This document shows positions 35,104-52,260 of a stretch of DNA of 64,000 nucleotides, piece after piece (within the stretch, counting starts at the first letter, position 1; the number at the start of each line of letters is the position of its first letter). The DNA is taken from assembly GCA_001972305.1 (NCBI GenBank), contig BDDD01000310.1, forward strand, positions 181,305 through 245,304, read 5' to 3'. The DNA is from Cephalotus follicularis (Eukaryota; Streptophyta; Magnoliopsida; Oxalidales; Cephalotaceae). The translations under genes were made by a program, and so were the position numbers. The notes beneath the pieces were generated by a model. That model was given only the letters and a program-made list of their open reading frames with translations, was not told the DNA's origin and did not search any database.

Positions 35104-38100
35104 ATGGAAGCAAAGTACATTGTGTCATTAATTTTGGTTATGGGTTTGGTGTTATTGCAAGTGAATGCAGACCCAGTTGAAGATAAACAAGCTTTGCTTG
35201 ATTTTGTTACCAGTATGCGTCACTCTCGTTTTCTAAACTGGAATGTGAGCTCTCGAGTGTGCAATCACTGGACTGGAGTGACTTGTAGTGAAGATGGGTC
35301 TCGTGTAATAGCCGTTAGATTGCCTGGTGTTGGATTCTATGGCCCCTTTCCACCAAACACCATTAGCAGACTCTCTGGTTTGCAGATTTTGAGCCTTAGG
35401 TCCAATGCCATTAATGGGTATTTCCCTTTTGATTTATTTAAGTTAAAGAACTTATCTTTACTATATTTGCAATATAACAATTTCTCTGGTCCCTTACCTA
35501 GTGATTTCTCTGCTTTGAAGAATCTCACTATTGTTAATTTGTCTTACAATCATTTCAACGGGAGTATCCCTTCTTCTATGTCGAATTCGACACGACTTGA
35601 GGCTTTGAATCTTGCCCATAATGAGCTTTGTTGTGAAATTCCTGATCTAAATTTGCCTTATTTGCAACAGCTTAATTTGTCTAACAATAAGCTTAATGGC
35701 TCTGTACCAAAGTCACTTAGGATGTTTCCCAGACGGGTTTTTGCTGGTAACAATATATCCTTTGATGGTTTTGCTCCTCAAGCGTCTCCTGTGATTGCAC
35801 CATCTGGGGAATCCAATATGAAATCTAGGAGTGGTTTGAGACTTGGTGGAAATGTGTTTTGGATAGTTGTAGTTGGTGGTTGTGTTATAGGGATTGTGGC
35901 ATTTTTGTTTTTGGTATTTGTTTGCTGGTTTAGAAGGAAGACTGGGGATGATTTGTTTGCGGAGAAGTTGCAGAAGGGAGAGATGTCACCGGAGAAAGTG
36001 GTATCAAGGAGTCAGGATGCCAATAATAGACTATTTTTCTTTGAAGGGTGTAATTATGCATTTGATTTGGAGGATTTGTTGAGGGCTTCTGCTGAAGTTC
36101 TGGGAAAAGGAACATTTGGGTGCGCTTATAAGGCGAACCTAGAGGATGCAACCACAGTAGTGGTGAAGAGGTTGAAGGAGGTGACTGCAGGGAAACGGGA
36201 TTTCGAACAGCAGATGCAGGTGGTTGGGAGTTTTAGGCATGAGAATGTGGTTGAGCTGAAAGCATATTACTATTCCAAAGATGAGAAGTTGGTTGTGTAC
36301 GAGTATTACAGTCAAGGGAGTGTTTCTGCTATGTTACATGGTATGTTGCCTATGCCTAAAACTTTGTTGTTCTGCTTGTTAATCAAGTTATTTCAGGTGG
36401 CTCTTTTAATTTGTGACAAGTACTGGAGAAAATAATTGTTGATGATTGCAGTTATCTTTCTGCGGAAGCTAATTTTCGCATAGAAGTCTAATCTTAGGCA
36501 GGTCCTACTCGAATGTACATAAGAGCTGTAATCTTGTGGAGCTGTAATTTTCTCAGCTTTAGAGTATGCATTATAGATTGGGTGTACTTTACATTACTAC
36601 TTTATAGGTGGGCTTGGGTTTATGAAAAGATGAAATGTATGTCTTGGCTGTAACGGATGCATTATTAGAATGAAGTTAGGATAATTGCGGTTACTCCTTT
36701 TTTGTGTTTTTCTGTTGCAGGTTGCTAATTATGCAACTTTGGTGCAAGGAATATTAATTTGGATGTTCACCTTGTAGTTAAGCAATCAGAATGTAACCAT
36801 CCATTTGCTTTCAGTAGCTATTAATGAATTTAAACTTTTATGGTGTACTGAACTTTTCTACTGTTAATTAAGCAGAAAAGTGCAAGGTATAAACATAATA
36901 TGTGTGGACACACACACACACACAAACACTGTTTCTCACCTTTCTATGATATATAGACTCTAGCAAGTCTTAACTAAACTAGTTGGAGTCTGCTTCGTGA
37001 ATCCTTCTTCTCCACTGCACTCTATCAAAAGCTGTATACTTTATAAGCTCCTTAAAGAGTAGATATTTCTATAAAACTTGTAATCTGTGGTTTACTCTTT
37101 CCCTATTTTGGTCTGTTTATTTGAATCCTACTGCTTTTTCTCACATGAGCATTGTTAGGTCTTTGTTGAACATGTCATACAATCTAAGTGACTTTCACTT
37201 GGTTTATCCTCAATAGATGCCACCACAACATTCTTCTTATGGATGCATAATTTGAGTCATGAGCATAATAATTTAAATTCTGTTGGAGTCAGATTTTTTC
37301 CTATACCACTGCCTAAATTTATTTCTGAGATCTATTTTCCAGGTAGAGGATATCATTCTTAAGAAGAATGATTTGAAAGTAAGTATGGCCTTGCTAGATC
37401 AGAATGGTGATATTAAGAAATTAACCTAGTGTTTGTCTGTAATTCCGGAAGCAGTTCATGTATGAAGATTGACTTTTAAATTCGAATTCTTATCATTTGA
37501 ATACATTAGTTTTTTATTTGTACTCTACACAGTATGCTCTAGGTTAAACATGAAGTTTGTTTCTAACTGAAACATCAGTAGCAGAAGGTTGTCTCAATGG
37601 GGTTTTGTAAAACTGCAAAATCCAACGATTGTAAATGCAAATTAACCTTATTCTTTAAGATGTGGTGATTTTGTAGCAGGACTAGGTGCAGAGCCATCTA
37701 TCTCCATAGTCTCTAATTGCCTTCTGTCAGAAATGGTCATTGACTGCCAAGTGTATGTGTCCCGTGATCATCTGTAATTTGCAGGTAAAGGAGGAGAGGA
37801 AAGGACCTCTTTGGATTGGGATACCAGAATGAAAATAGCTGTCGGTGCAGCAAGAGGCGTTGCTCGTATCCATGAAGAGAATGGTGGGAAGCTTGTCCAT
37901 GGCAACATCAAATCCTCGAACATTTTTCTCAACTCCCGGAAGTATGGTTGTGTGTCTGATCTTGGTCTGACAACTATAATGAGCCCACTAGTCCCACCTA
38001 TCTCTCGCGCGGCTGGTTATCGCGCTCCAGAAGTGACAGACACCAGGAAGACAGCACAGCCTGCTGATGTCTACAGTTTTGGAGTGGTTTTACTAGAGCT

Positions 38101-38428
38101 CCTCACTGGAAAGTCCCCCATTCATACTATTGGTGGCGATGAAGTTGTGCACTTGGTAAGGTGGGTTCATTCGGTAGTCAGAGAGGAGTGGACAGCTGAA
38201 GTATTTGACATAGAGCTGTTGAGGTACCCAAATATAGAGGAAGAGATGGTGGAGATGTTACAGATAGCATTGTCTTGTGTGACAAGGATGCCAGATCAGA
38301 GACCTAAAATGGCAGATGTCGTGAAAATGATTGAGAATGTCCGGCAGTTTGATACTGAGAATCGGTCATCTTCTGAAAATAAATCTGAAAATTCAACACC
38401 ACCATTGGTGGTTGGGAGAGAGTCCTAA
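35104..38428 (+). CDS. LRR receptor-like protein kinase, class III, probably catalytically inactive
   Basis: Two exons (35104-36340 and 37785-38428) join to 626 aa. The architecture is a signal peptide (1-22), LRRNT_2 domain (about 24-61 with CNHWTGVTC), roughly five to six LRRs (about 70-205, for example [20 protein letters not shown]), a transmembrane helix (251-276, [20 protein letters not shown]) and a cytosolic kinase-like domain. This matches the plant family annotated as probable inactive receptor kinase (At4g23740-like). The glycine-rich loop ([12 protein letters not shown]) and the Lys (TVVVKRL, Lys355) are present. The catalytic HRD is HGN ([11 protein letters not shown]) and the metal-binding DFG is DLG (VSDLGLTT), as expected for a pseudokinase. 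Such proteins usually signal by scaffolding. The 1.4 kb intron interrupts the kinase domain at a position usual for this family. Confidence 0.93.
36341..37784. other. Single intron of the LRR receptor-like gene
   Basis: Donor gtatgt and acceptor tttgcag. It holds a short CA microsatellite near 36908-36925 and no coding or repeat element that I recognise. Confidence 0.8.
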
Positions 38429-39671
38429 TTCTCTTATTTTTATCAGCCTTTGTCTGTTTTCTTCATTGTTATTGTTTCTTTTTTCTTTTTCCAGTCTAGT
38501 GGTGTGCTTTTACCTCATTTTCTCTCTGACATTTTGTTTTGCCCCTTCTTAAATGAACAATTTCTGGTAAGATCTTCTCAAACTAATCCCATCATCCCAG
38601 TAAGGTAGAGGATCATGTTGAGCATGGGTGTATTAATTGCCTGTTGATGCTTCTCTCCGTGGTTAATAACATTGCATGAATTACTTAGTGAACATAGGAT
38701 GATCTCAAGTTGAGTTCCACCTTGTTAATGAGCAATTATTTTCTAAAAACTGGTTTTGCTTTTCCTCCATGACTAAATTAAATAAAGTAATTTGGTTACG
38801 AGAGAGAATCGGGGGTCAATTACTTTGTGGTAACGTTTTAGTCTTTAAATCCTATTATATGTACATATATCATATAAACATACATTCGATTTTGTGATGG
38901 GTATAAGCGAACGTAACAATATTTGAAATAAACTACATATTGAATTTTATTACATGAATATTCTCTTGTGATTATGAATTTAGTCATACTCTTTTATTAT
39001 GGTGAGTATTTGAATATGAAATTTGAATGTCTACTATTATAATTTAATAAAATTTTACAAAAAATGATGTTAATAATATATGATTATACATAATATATGA
39101 TGGAAAATAATAATAATTGTATATTAAATTTTTTTTATTAAATGACACATTATTTTATATGTATAATTATATACAGTATTATTGGAAGAGGAAAAAAAAA
39201 AATATATATATATAAAGAAGTGGCAAAATGGGGCACTTTCCAAAAAGTGAATAAAAATAAAAATGGAAAGAATCTATTATCTATATATCCAATCTTACCG
39301 ACCAAAAGTTAAAAAAAAAAAAAAAGAAATATAAAATGTGGGGTCAACATGAAGGGCAGAACCAACCAATAGCGAGTAGAAAAGAATAATGGGAATGTAT
39401 ACACCCTCATGCTCTCTTTGGTTCATTTAAATCCCATTTTCCATTTCACTCTTTCTCTCTCTCTCTCTCTCCTTTTATTAGATACATAATTATAGTAATA
39501 ATAAGAGGAGGATCTATCAGGTACTTTCTAATTCTCCTTCATTATTATTCGCTTCATTTTTTCAGATAAAAAAATTACTTTGAATGTTTCTATAAGCTAA
39601 AAACGATCTATCATTTGGTGATATAATTTAAGCTAGTTTTTTTTTTTTATGTATTTTTTTTTTTTTAGGTT
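38429..39671. promoter_or_regulatory. Spacer, promoter and spliced leader of the UBC gene
   Basis: The first 150-250 bases are the presumed 3' UTR of the kinase gene. A C/T-rich stretch with a CT microsatellite (39454-39472) precedes a short leader exon ending GATCTATCAG at 39520. A leader intron (39521-39668, GT-AG) follows, and the exon resumes three bases before the ATG. Leader introns of this kind are usual in plant UBC8/9/10-type genes. No definite TATA box is chosen. Confidence 0.6.
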
Positions 39672-44474
<4,803 letters not shown>

Positions 44475-46377
44475 TGTGGTGCTTTGTGTGTGATAGGAGG
44501 GGCTTCTTTCCCTGTGGCTTTGGTCTCTAAATTATTATGTCTCTAAAAGTGTAATCTTCTAAGTGGACCAGAAGGGAGAGGCCTGAATTCCGCCCTCCTT
44601 GAGGCGCATCTGCTTTTAAATTATTTTGTATGGAAAATTATCTTTCTAAGACTTTGACGAAATTAATGTTCCTAAAATCCTAGTGCAACTTGATCGTCTA
44701 TTCGAGTTTGCGTAATGTGTTAACATTCGATCCTCCTAGGCTTATAGATTATAAAAATTGCACTCACTTAATGTTGTGTGGGACCCGTGAATTCAGCCAT
44801 CAGTGTTATTGAATTATATGTTTGGAGCTAGATGATGTAGTAGTAGATGGAAGAGGTGGGAAAGAAAGAATAGGTGACAAGTGGTGGACAAATAGGCCCG
44901 CAATAGCAGACGGCCACAGGCCCACATAGGTTTTCGCCAGCCACTATTCACTGACACAAAAGTCATAAACGATACGCCTTCTGTACTTTGTTGTCTTCCT
45001 TTTCTATTCTTCTTGGTAAAAGGCTTTTCACTTGCAATACAGACAGACGGTGATGGTTTCCTTGGGAAGAGGTTTCCACTTGGTAGAGAGAGAGAGAGAG
45101 AGAGAGAGAGAATGGAAATTTAATGGTTACAACTTACAGCAATTGTTTTAAAATCATATACATATGCGTTTCTTTTTCTTGTTTTATGTTTATATATACA
45201 TTTTAAGTTTTAAAGTGCATGATGATTGATGTTTGGAGTTATTTATAGGGGGGTAAAATATTAATAATTTTTTATGATTTAAGATAGATGATATTTCAGT
45301 ATTTAAACTTTTAAAATAAACAAAAACAAAAAGAGTAATGCTATGGATAGTAATTAAAAAATCACAATAATTATTGATATATAACAAAAAAAAAGTAAAA
45401 TTGGAAGGAACCACCGTTAACTTAAATATGATGTGTCGTAATCTCAGTAGTTGTTTTTTTAGTTACTATCTAAAATATTATTATATAAAAAATGATATAT
45501 AAAAATTAAATTATAAAAGAAAGAATAGAAAAGGATAAGATAAAAATTATAAAATTATACTAACAGATATATAAACGATAATTTAACGAGAGTGTTAAAA
45601 TATTCTCCACCTTACTTCACAAAGATTTATTAATATTTTACGCATTAATATATAATGATATAAGAATGAATAATAGTTTTTGGATAAATAACACATTCAT
45701 GACTAATTTATGTTATTAGTTTAATATACAAGTCATGCCTGTGCACTTACGCTACGAATTTTTCCTACTCGTTGGGGAAAAAAAAATATATCAAATTTGG
45801 ATTGTTGATTGTGTGGGCAAAAATTAAACCAAAAGTTGATCACTAAAGATCGCTCAAAATTGATATAGGCAAAACATTTACAACGTGATGCGTCTCCTTC
45901 ATTAAATGACAAATAGTCTCATGGAAATACGGGTTGGCTTACTCTAGGCCTACATATGTATTATAAATTAACCTACATTATCCAACTAGATACCGACAAG
46001 ATCTCATTTATTTTACTATTTTAATCAATCTTTTTCTAATACTTTTTTGGGCTTTTTCAATTCCAAGGTATTATGTCCAAGGCAGTGTAATGTTATTTTA
46101 AAAATTTATGATTACTATTTTATAAATTTAACTATTTGATTTAATATTTTATTTATAAAAATTATTTTTGTAAATTTTTAAATAAATTGATTATCTATAG
46201 ATATTGTGTTTTTGTATATTTATGCATAATAATTCAAAAATTATACATAATTTACTGTGAAGCTCATATAATCGTTCAATTTTATGTATAAATGAAGAAA
46301 AACAAAATATTTATAGATATCTAATTTACTTGACAATTTACATAAATATTCTCCATATATAAAACATTAAATTAAAT
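44475..46377. other. 3' flank of UBC and AT-rich spacer
   Basis: The first 200 or so bases are the presumed UBC 3' UTR. A (GA)n microsatellite lies at about 45085-45111. The rest is very AT-rich with no recognised gene or element. Confidence 0.5.
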
Positions 46378-47727
46378 GGTAAATTACATAAAAACATCTG
46401 AATTTTATCTCCGTTGACACTTTAGCACCTGAAGATTCAAAACAAAAACTTTGACATTTATGATGCTGTTTGATAGACAGTTATACACCCGTCGTTAATC
46501 TGCTGTTAATTGATCCGTTAGTTTTACATCGCCATATTAATAACATTTTGTTAATATCAAAAGTAACCCTTCAGCTCATCTCCTCTGCAACCACCACCAC
46601 CACCATGGATAACAAATTGAAATTTTTTCTTTCTTTCCTCTCTTCTCTCTCTCTCTCTCTTCTTTTCGTATTCTGTTTTACTAAACCAAATTAAGGATTT
46701 CTTGTATAAAATAACTGCAAAAGGAAAAGAGAAATCAATCTTCTCTTAGTTTTTCGGTTGGATTGTGAATATAATTATTTGTTCTTTTAGATGGTACAAG
46801 CAATTATTATATTAGAGGACATGATTAAGACTGATTACTTGAGGAAAGAATGGTGGTATTGGTCATCGCTCTCAGCTGCTGCCAAAACTTCCACCCTGTC
46901 TTCGCTAGTACTACGTATATACTCCCTTGATGCTGCTGTTGTTTATGAGATGTCCTTGACTAACATAGATCCAACTGACAATATGAAGCCCAGCTAAACC
47001 AGACCAGAAGCCACTGCCCAAGTTAGATCTTGCTGAAAAGTGCAAGGTAAGCAGAAAGTCTACTAAGAAAAGGAAGGAACCAGAGTGTTGGTGGCATATT
47101 TCTGTTGTGAGATGATAAGATCCTAGAAACTGACACACGAATGAGTGTACTGGTGAAAGTTGATTTTGAGAACAATTTGAAGATGAAGGAAGGTTTGTGC
47201 GAAGCGGATTCAAGCGTCTGTGTATATACATAAAGCTGACATTCTAACTCGGATGCTAGTTTTTGGAAGCGTGGTTTATAAAATTCTGTTTGGGGGTTTA
47301 GAAGCACCAAGAGCATGCAGTTTTTGGAGTGATTTCTGTTGCAACTTTCAATTCGTTGCTTGGAATATAGGCAAGATGAAAGGATAATTTTCTCTCAAAG
47401 AGAAAAATTCTTATACTCGCGGAAAAGGAAATTATGTAAAAAGAAAAAAAAACAACAAATAGAAAACAACAAATAGTCGACTGAGCTGGTGTAGGCGAAA
47501 GTTTGAAAGTTTTGGGCTCAGGTGTGCTTCAGTGGGTTTTTCTCAAATTAACGTGTTTTATTGGTTTAAAATACACTAAGTGTAGATTTTTTTAGTATAA
47601 TGGTAGTATTGTATTTTGTAATTTCTGTTAAAAACATTAATAATGAGGTGTGACTTTGTCATTTTAGAATATTCAAGTGCTAAACTGTTAATAGAGATAA
47701 ACTCAAGTGTTTTTGTGTAATTTACCC
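46378..47727. mobile_element. Mutator-type element (Pack-MULE candidate)
   Basis: The left end starts GGTAAATTACATAAAAACAT. The right end, inverted, starts GGTAAATTACACAAAAACAC. The two match over about 65 bp (46378-46443 and 47662-47727) at roughly four in five positions, including GTTTAGCAC-type words. Long TIRs starting G(G)GTAAATTAC are usual for plant MULEs. The expected 9-bp target duplication cannot be tested because a copia LTR begins 2 bp beyond the right end. No transposase is present; the interior instead carries a host-gene-like coding fragment. Confidence 0.65.
46791..47110 (+). pseudogene. Captured fragment of a PTM-like (DDT/PHD-type) chromatin gene
   Basis: A coding stretch opens after a ttcttttag acceptor-like site with IIILEDMIKTDYLRKEWWYW, SSLSAAAKTSTLSSLVLRIY and SLDAAVVYE. 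It then continues in the next frame with KPDQKPLPKLDLAEKCKVSR and KSTKKRKEPE. From memory this order (an E-WWYWSSL-AAAK segment, an RIYSLDAA-VYE segment and a KKRKEPE basic patch) is found in plant DDT-domain PHD proteins of the PTM type. It covers only about 100 residues of a very large protein and is interrupted by a stop and a frame change. It lies wholly within the MULE-type ends, so transduplication is the natural reading. The identification is from recall, not from a search. Confidence 0.5.
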
Positions 47728-47728
47728 T

Positions 47729-50700
47729 TGTTAGTATATGGGTCGGGTTTGACCCGACCCATAACCCATGAACCACCCACATGAAATGGGTGGGTCATTT
47801 ATAACTCCCAGGCAGTTAGATAACTGCTGGGAGTTATTACAATGTCTATATATTTCTGTCTTATTGAATTGAGATAGAACTTAAGAAAATAACAGAAGAA
47901 GAACAACAGATGTTCTCTCCCTCTAAACTCTCAATCAGATTATCTTCTCTATCTCTAGAAACATCACCTATAATTTCTAGGACTTGTGAACGTGGATTTA
48001 TACGGAGAAACTCTAGTAGTATATCCTTGGATCAAGAACAAGCAATCTCAAATATATTGTAAGTTTCCTGTAATTATGTTAGTCATAATTATGTTTATTT
48101 AACATTGGTATCAGAGCATGGTTAATTTGAGATTGGACTGTATCATGTTAATATGCAATAAATTAAACAAAAAAAAAAACACAATCACAGTGTATATTTT
48201 TTTTTACACAATCTGGCAAACACCGATTATCAGTGCGATCGATTGTGGGATGAATCGCACTGATGAATGTTCATCGGTGAAACCGACGACGTTTTTACTG
48301 CATTTAATTTGTGATTGGCATCCCACAAAATTAAAAACACATTTTTTCATAACTAATCTAAGAACAGATTCAAAATTGATACATGAATAGTGTAAATGAG
48401 GCATTGAGAATCACAGGCCCAAAGTTTACACATAATTTCTGTTATACATGACAAAGACATTGATGAAATTGATTCTGTTTAAATTACAAAATTAAAAAAA
48501 AAAAATCAAAAACAAAAATGCCTGCGGTGGCAAGCGTTCGCTTTGCCACCGGGGAGAAGGCGAAAGAAGAGCGAAGAAGAGGCAGAGGCAGAGGCTTACC
48601 GTTGGCGTTGAGGACCAGCGCTGTGCGCCTTCTCTACCCGGCGAACAGGCGCTCGACAGCCCAGTGTCAAGCCATCGCTCTTCCTCTGTCCTGTGCCTGG
48701 CGCTATGATGAAGACGGCTCGCGTCTAATCGCGCCGCACACCTCGCACGCCCGGCGTCGATGGCGTCGATTCCTCTCTTCTCCTCCGCGATGTCGCCTGA
48801 TCGCTTCCTCTGCGATGATGTGCGCCTGGCGCTATGAAAGGGATGAAAGGGATTTTTTGTTTATTTGTTTTGTTCAGTTTCTTATAAGTAAATAAGTTAT
48901 TATTTACTAATTTTTTCTATTTCTCTCCTATACTGTTATTTGACCATTGGTTTTAAATTATATGATGTTATGCTACATTTACTGCATATTTTGGTTATAA
49001 TTTAAATTGAATGATTAAATAATTTCGTATTGAGATTTATTTAATGTTTATTGTTATAAGTCAAGGATTGTGGTTAATAATTGAATAAAATGTCTTTTCA
49101 GTTATATACATTTGTTCGAAACAATTATGCAAAATATATATTTAATTCACATACGTGGGAGATGATCATGAGCTTTATGCGAGTTTTCGATCTCACTGTG
49201 TGAAATAAAAATGTATTTTTCATAATTAAGCGTTTTGAATAAATAAAAAGAATGTGTATAATGTCATTTTGTGTATTCTAATTGTAGTGATAATATGGCC
49301 ACTAAAAACATTATTGCTGACCTTAATAAGGGAGAAAAGTTAACTGGCACCAATTATGACATTTGGCATAAGAAAATGACTTTTCTACTTAACGAGCAAG
49401 AACTTTTTGAGCATCTCACTACCATAATGACTAGACCACCAGAGGGAAATACTGCACAATCTCGTCGAGATCTTGAGGCTTTTGAGACATGGTCCAAAAA
49501 GGACCGTTGTGCGCGCTTTACTTTGCTAAGCTGCATGCATGACGACCTTATTGGCGCTTATGAGCACTGCGCCACAGCTAAGGAAATGTGGGACCAGCTC
49601 AGGTTTGATTTTGGGGGAACTTATGTTACTAGGCTCCGAAGCTTGGTTCTCAAGTTTGAAATGTACAAGAAAGACCCTAAGAACTCGATGACTGAGCATC
49701 TGAGGATTATGTCTGCCATGATTAGGGACTTGAAGAATGCTGAAGTTGCGCTTTCTGATGAGCAGCAAGTTCAAGCTGTGATTAGATCCTTACCTGATTC
49801 ATGGGTCAACATGAGGCAGATTCTGACCCATAATGAAAACATCAAGAATTTTGCTGATGTTTCTCGCCATGTGGAACTTGAGGCTGAGCGCGAGGAAGTG
49901 ATCCGCGCCACTGCTCTTTTCGCCCAAGGGGGCAAGCGCCATGGACATTGGTCCAAGCGTAAGAATAAGGGCAAATCAAGTATCAAAGAAGGATCTAGCA
50001 GTCAAGGGCCTAGGGTTGGCAGAGTTTCCAAGCGCCATAGGGGCAAGCGTGGTGGTAAGAAGGACAAGACAAAGGTCAAGTGTTATAACTGTCAAAAAAT
50101 GGGTCACTTTGCTCGTGAGTGTACTGAGCCGAAGCAGGTATCCATTTCTACCTCCTCTAGTATTATTTGTGTTTGTTCACATGTACTAGTTGCTCATACT
50201 TTTCCTATGTGGATTGTAGACTCGGGAGCAACAAGACATGTAACCAGAGATCGAGGAGGATTTGTAGATTATCACCGGATTCCAGCGGGTTCCCAAAGAA
50301 TCTACATGGGTAATGACAGTAGCGAGGAAGTATTAGGAGTTGGATGTTATCGACTTCCATTGCGTACAGGACGCACATTGCTACTACATGATGTTATGTA
50401 TGCACCTGGAGTTCAGTATAATTTACTGTCTGTCTTGTCTCTTATAACTTTGGGTTATTGTATTAATTTTAAGAATTTTAGTTTGGATATTACTTTGGAT
50501 AATATTATTATTGGACATGGAAATTTATGTAATAATTTGTTTATTATGGATTTGGTTGATTGCAAATGATATTGATTCTGTTACTTGGCATGCTATTATT
50601 GGGTCACATTGGGCAAGATAGGATGACTCGATTAGCTATAGAAGGTCTTTTAGGCCCACTCGCTAAGGTCAATCTTCCTATATGTGAGCCTTGTTTAGCT

Positions 50701-52260
50701 GGTAAGGCATGTAGAAAGCCTTTTGGAAAGGCTATTCGAGCCACTCATCCACTTGAGGTAGTTCACTCAGATATTTGTGGACCTATGAATGTGAAGGCAC
50801 GTCATGGTGCTATTTATTCCTTTACTTTCATAGATGATTATTCGCGTTTTGATCAAGTTTTTCTGTTAGCTCACCGTTCTGAAGCTTTGGATTGCTTCAA
50901 ACGCTGTATAGCAGAGAGTGGGAATCAGAAAGGAAGAAATTTAAAAAAATTTCGAACAGATCGTGGTCGCGAGTATTTATCAGCTCAGTTTAATGAACTT
51001 TGTGAGCTAAAAGGAATAAAAAGGCAGCTTACTATTCCTTACACTCCACAACAAAATGGGGTGGCTGAGAGAAGGAATAGAACTTTATTAGATATGGTTA
51101 GGTCGATGATGGCGCAAGCTAACCTCCCAATATCTTTTTGGGGGGGATGCTTTATTGACTGCAGCCTACATCCTTAACAGAGTGCCATCACAGTCAGTTT
51201 CCTCTACTCCATATGAACTTTGGAATAATCAAAAGCCTAATTTAAATCATTTGCGCCCATGGGGAGCCGCATGATATGTTCACAGTACTTCTCATAAATT
51301 TGGGAAGTTGGGACCTAGGGCTAGAAAGCATATCTTTATCTTTATTAGATATTCTGATAGCTCAAAAGGTTATGTGATGTATGGTGAACATCCAGATGGA
51401 GGAGGAATGACAGAGGTTGAATCACGTGATGTTATTTTCCTTGAAAATGAATATCCAAGTTTGGGTGAGACTTCGAAGAATCTAGACCTCTTTGAGTCAG
51501 AGGACAGTGGGAGCATCCTACCATCATTAGGCGAGGGTGGGGAAAATATTCCTTAACAGATCGCTAATGATAATAGGAGTGATCCCCAATCCAGTGGGAG
51601 TATACCAGATAATAAGAGTGTATCACCACCGAATATTCTGGATTCTCAAGTGCGTAAAAGCAAACGTGGGAATATTCCCTGTCGTCATTTTGAGATTGAG
51701 GGGAATCAAATTCTCATGTGTGCTATATCCAGTGATGATGAGCCTGCTTCTATCAGGGAAGCACTTTCTTCACAGGCTAGTGGTGAGTGGAAAGTAGCTT
51801 TGCAAGAAGAGCTTGATTCTATGGCCAAGAACAATGTTTGGGAATTAGTTGATCTACCACCAGGGCGTAAGGCCATTGGAAATAAATGGGTATTAAAGAT
51901 CAAACACCAAGCAGATGGATCAATTGACAAGTACAAGGCACGCCTAGTGACGAAAGGTTATACCCAAATGTAGGGTATAGACTATGAAGATACATTCTCC
52001 CCAGTGGTGAGAATTGCTTCTCTTCGCTTGATCCTTGCTATTGTGGCACAGCGGGATTTAGAACTTTACCAAATGGATGTTAAGACAGCTTTTCTCAATG
52101 GAGAGCTAGATGAAGAGATCTATATGACTCAACCAGAAGGTTTTGAGGTTAAAGGACAAGAGCGCAAAGTTTGTCGCCTTAAACGTTCTATTTATGGTCT
52201 TAAACAAGCATCTAGACAGTGGAATTTGAAGTTCCATAATTCCTTTACTGAAGGCATGAT
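47729..52260 (+). mobile_element. Ty1/copia element, broken (fossil)
   Basis: A 376-bp 5' LTR (47729-48104, TGTTAGTATATG...TTTAACA) is followed by a tRNA-Met-type primer-binding site, TGGTATCAGAGC, at 48106. A long leader leads to gag (from 49295; UBN2-type, with the zinc knuckle CYNCQKMGHFARECTEP), protease (WIVDSGATRHV), integrase (PCLAGKACRKPF; TPQQNGVAERRNR) and part of the reverse transcriptase (YKARLVTKGY; AFLNGELDEEIYM). The order protease-integrase-RT is that of copia. Homology ends near 52260; no RNase H region or second LTR is seen in the window. It is broken at several points, so it is an inactive relic. LTR-based dating is not possible with one LTR. Confidence 0.9.
48519..48840. 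other. GC-rich island in the copia leader
   Basis: About 320 bp much richer in G and C than everything around it lies between the LTR and gag. It contains CCTGGCGCTATGA twice (near 48697 and 48824) and many GGCG/CGCC words. An open frame covers it, but its Arg/Ala-rich translation resembles no family I know. It may be foreign DNA picked up by the element or simply a leader of unusual composition. Confidence 0.5.

Noticed and set aside
48518-48895. 125-codon Arg/Ala-rich open frame as a possible gene
   Set aside because: It is open mainly because the region is GC-rich, matches no known domain and sits in the leader of a retroelement.
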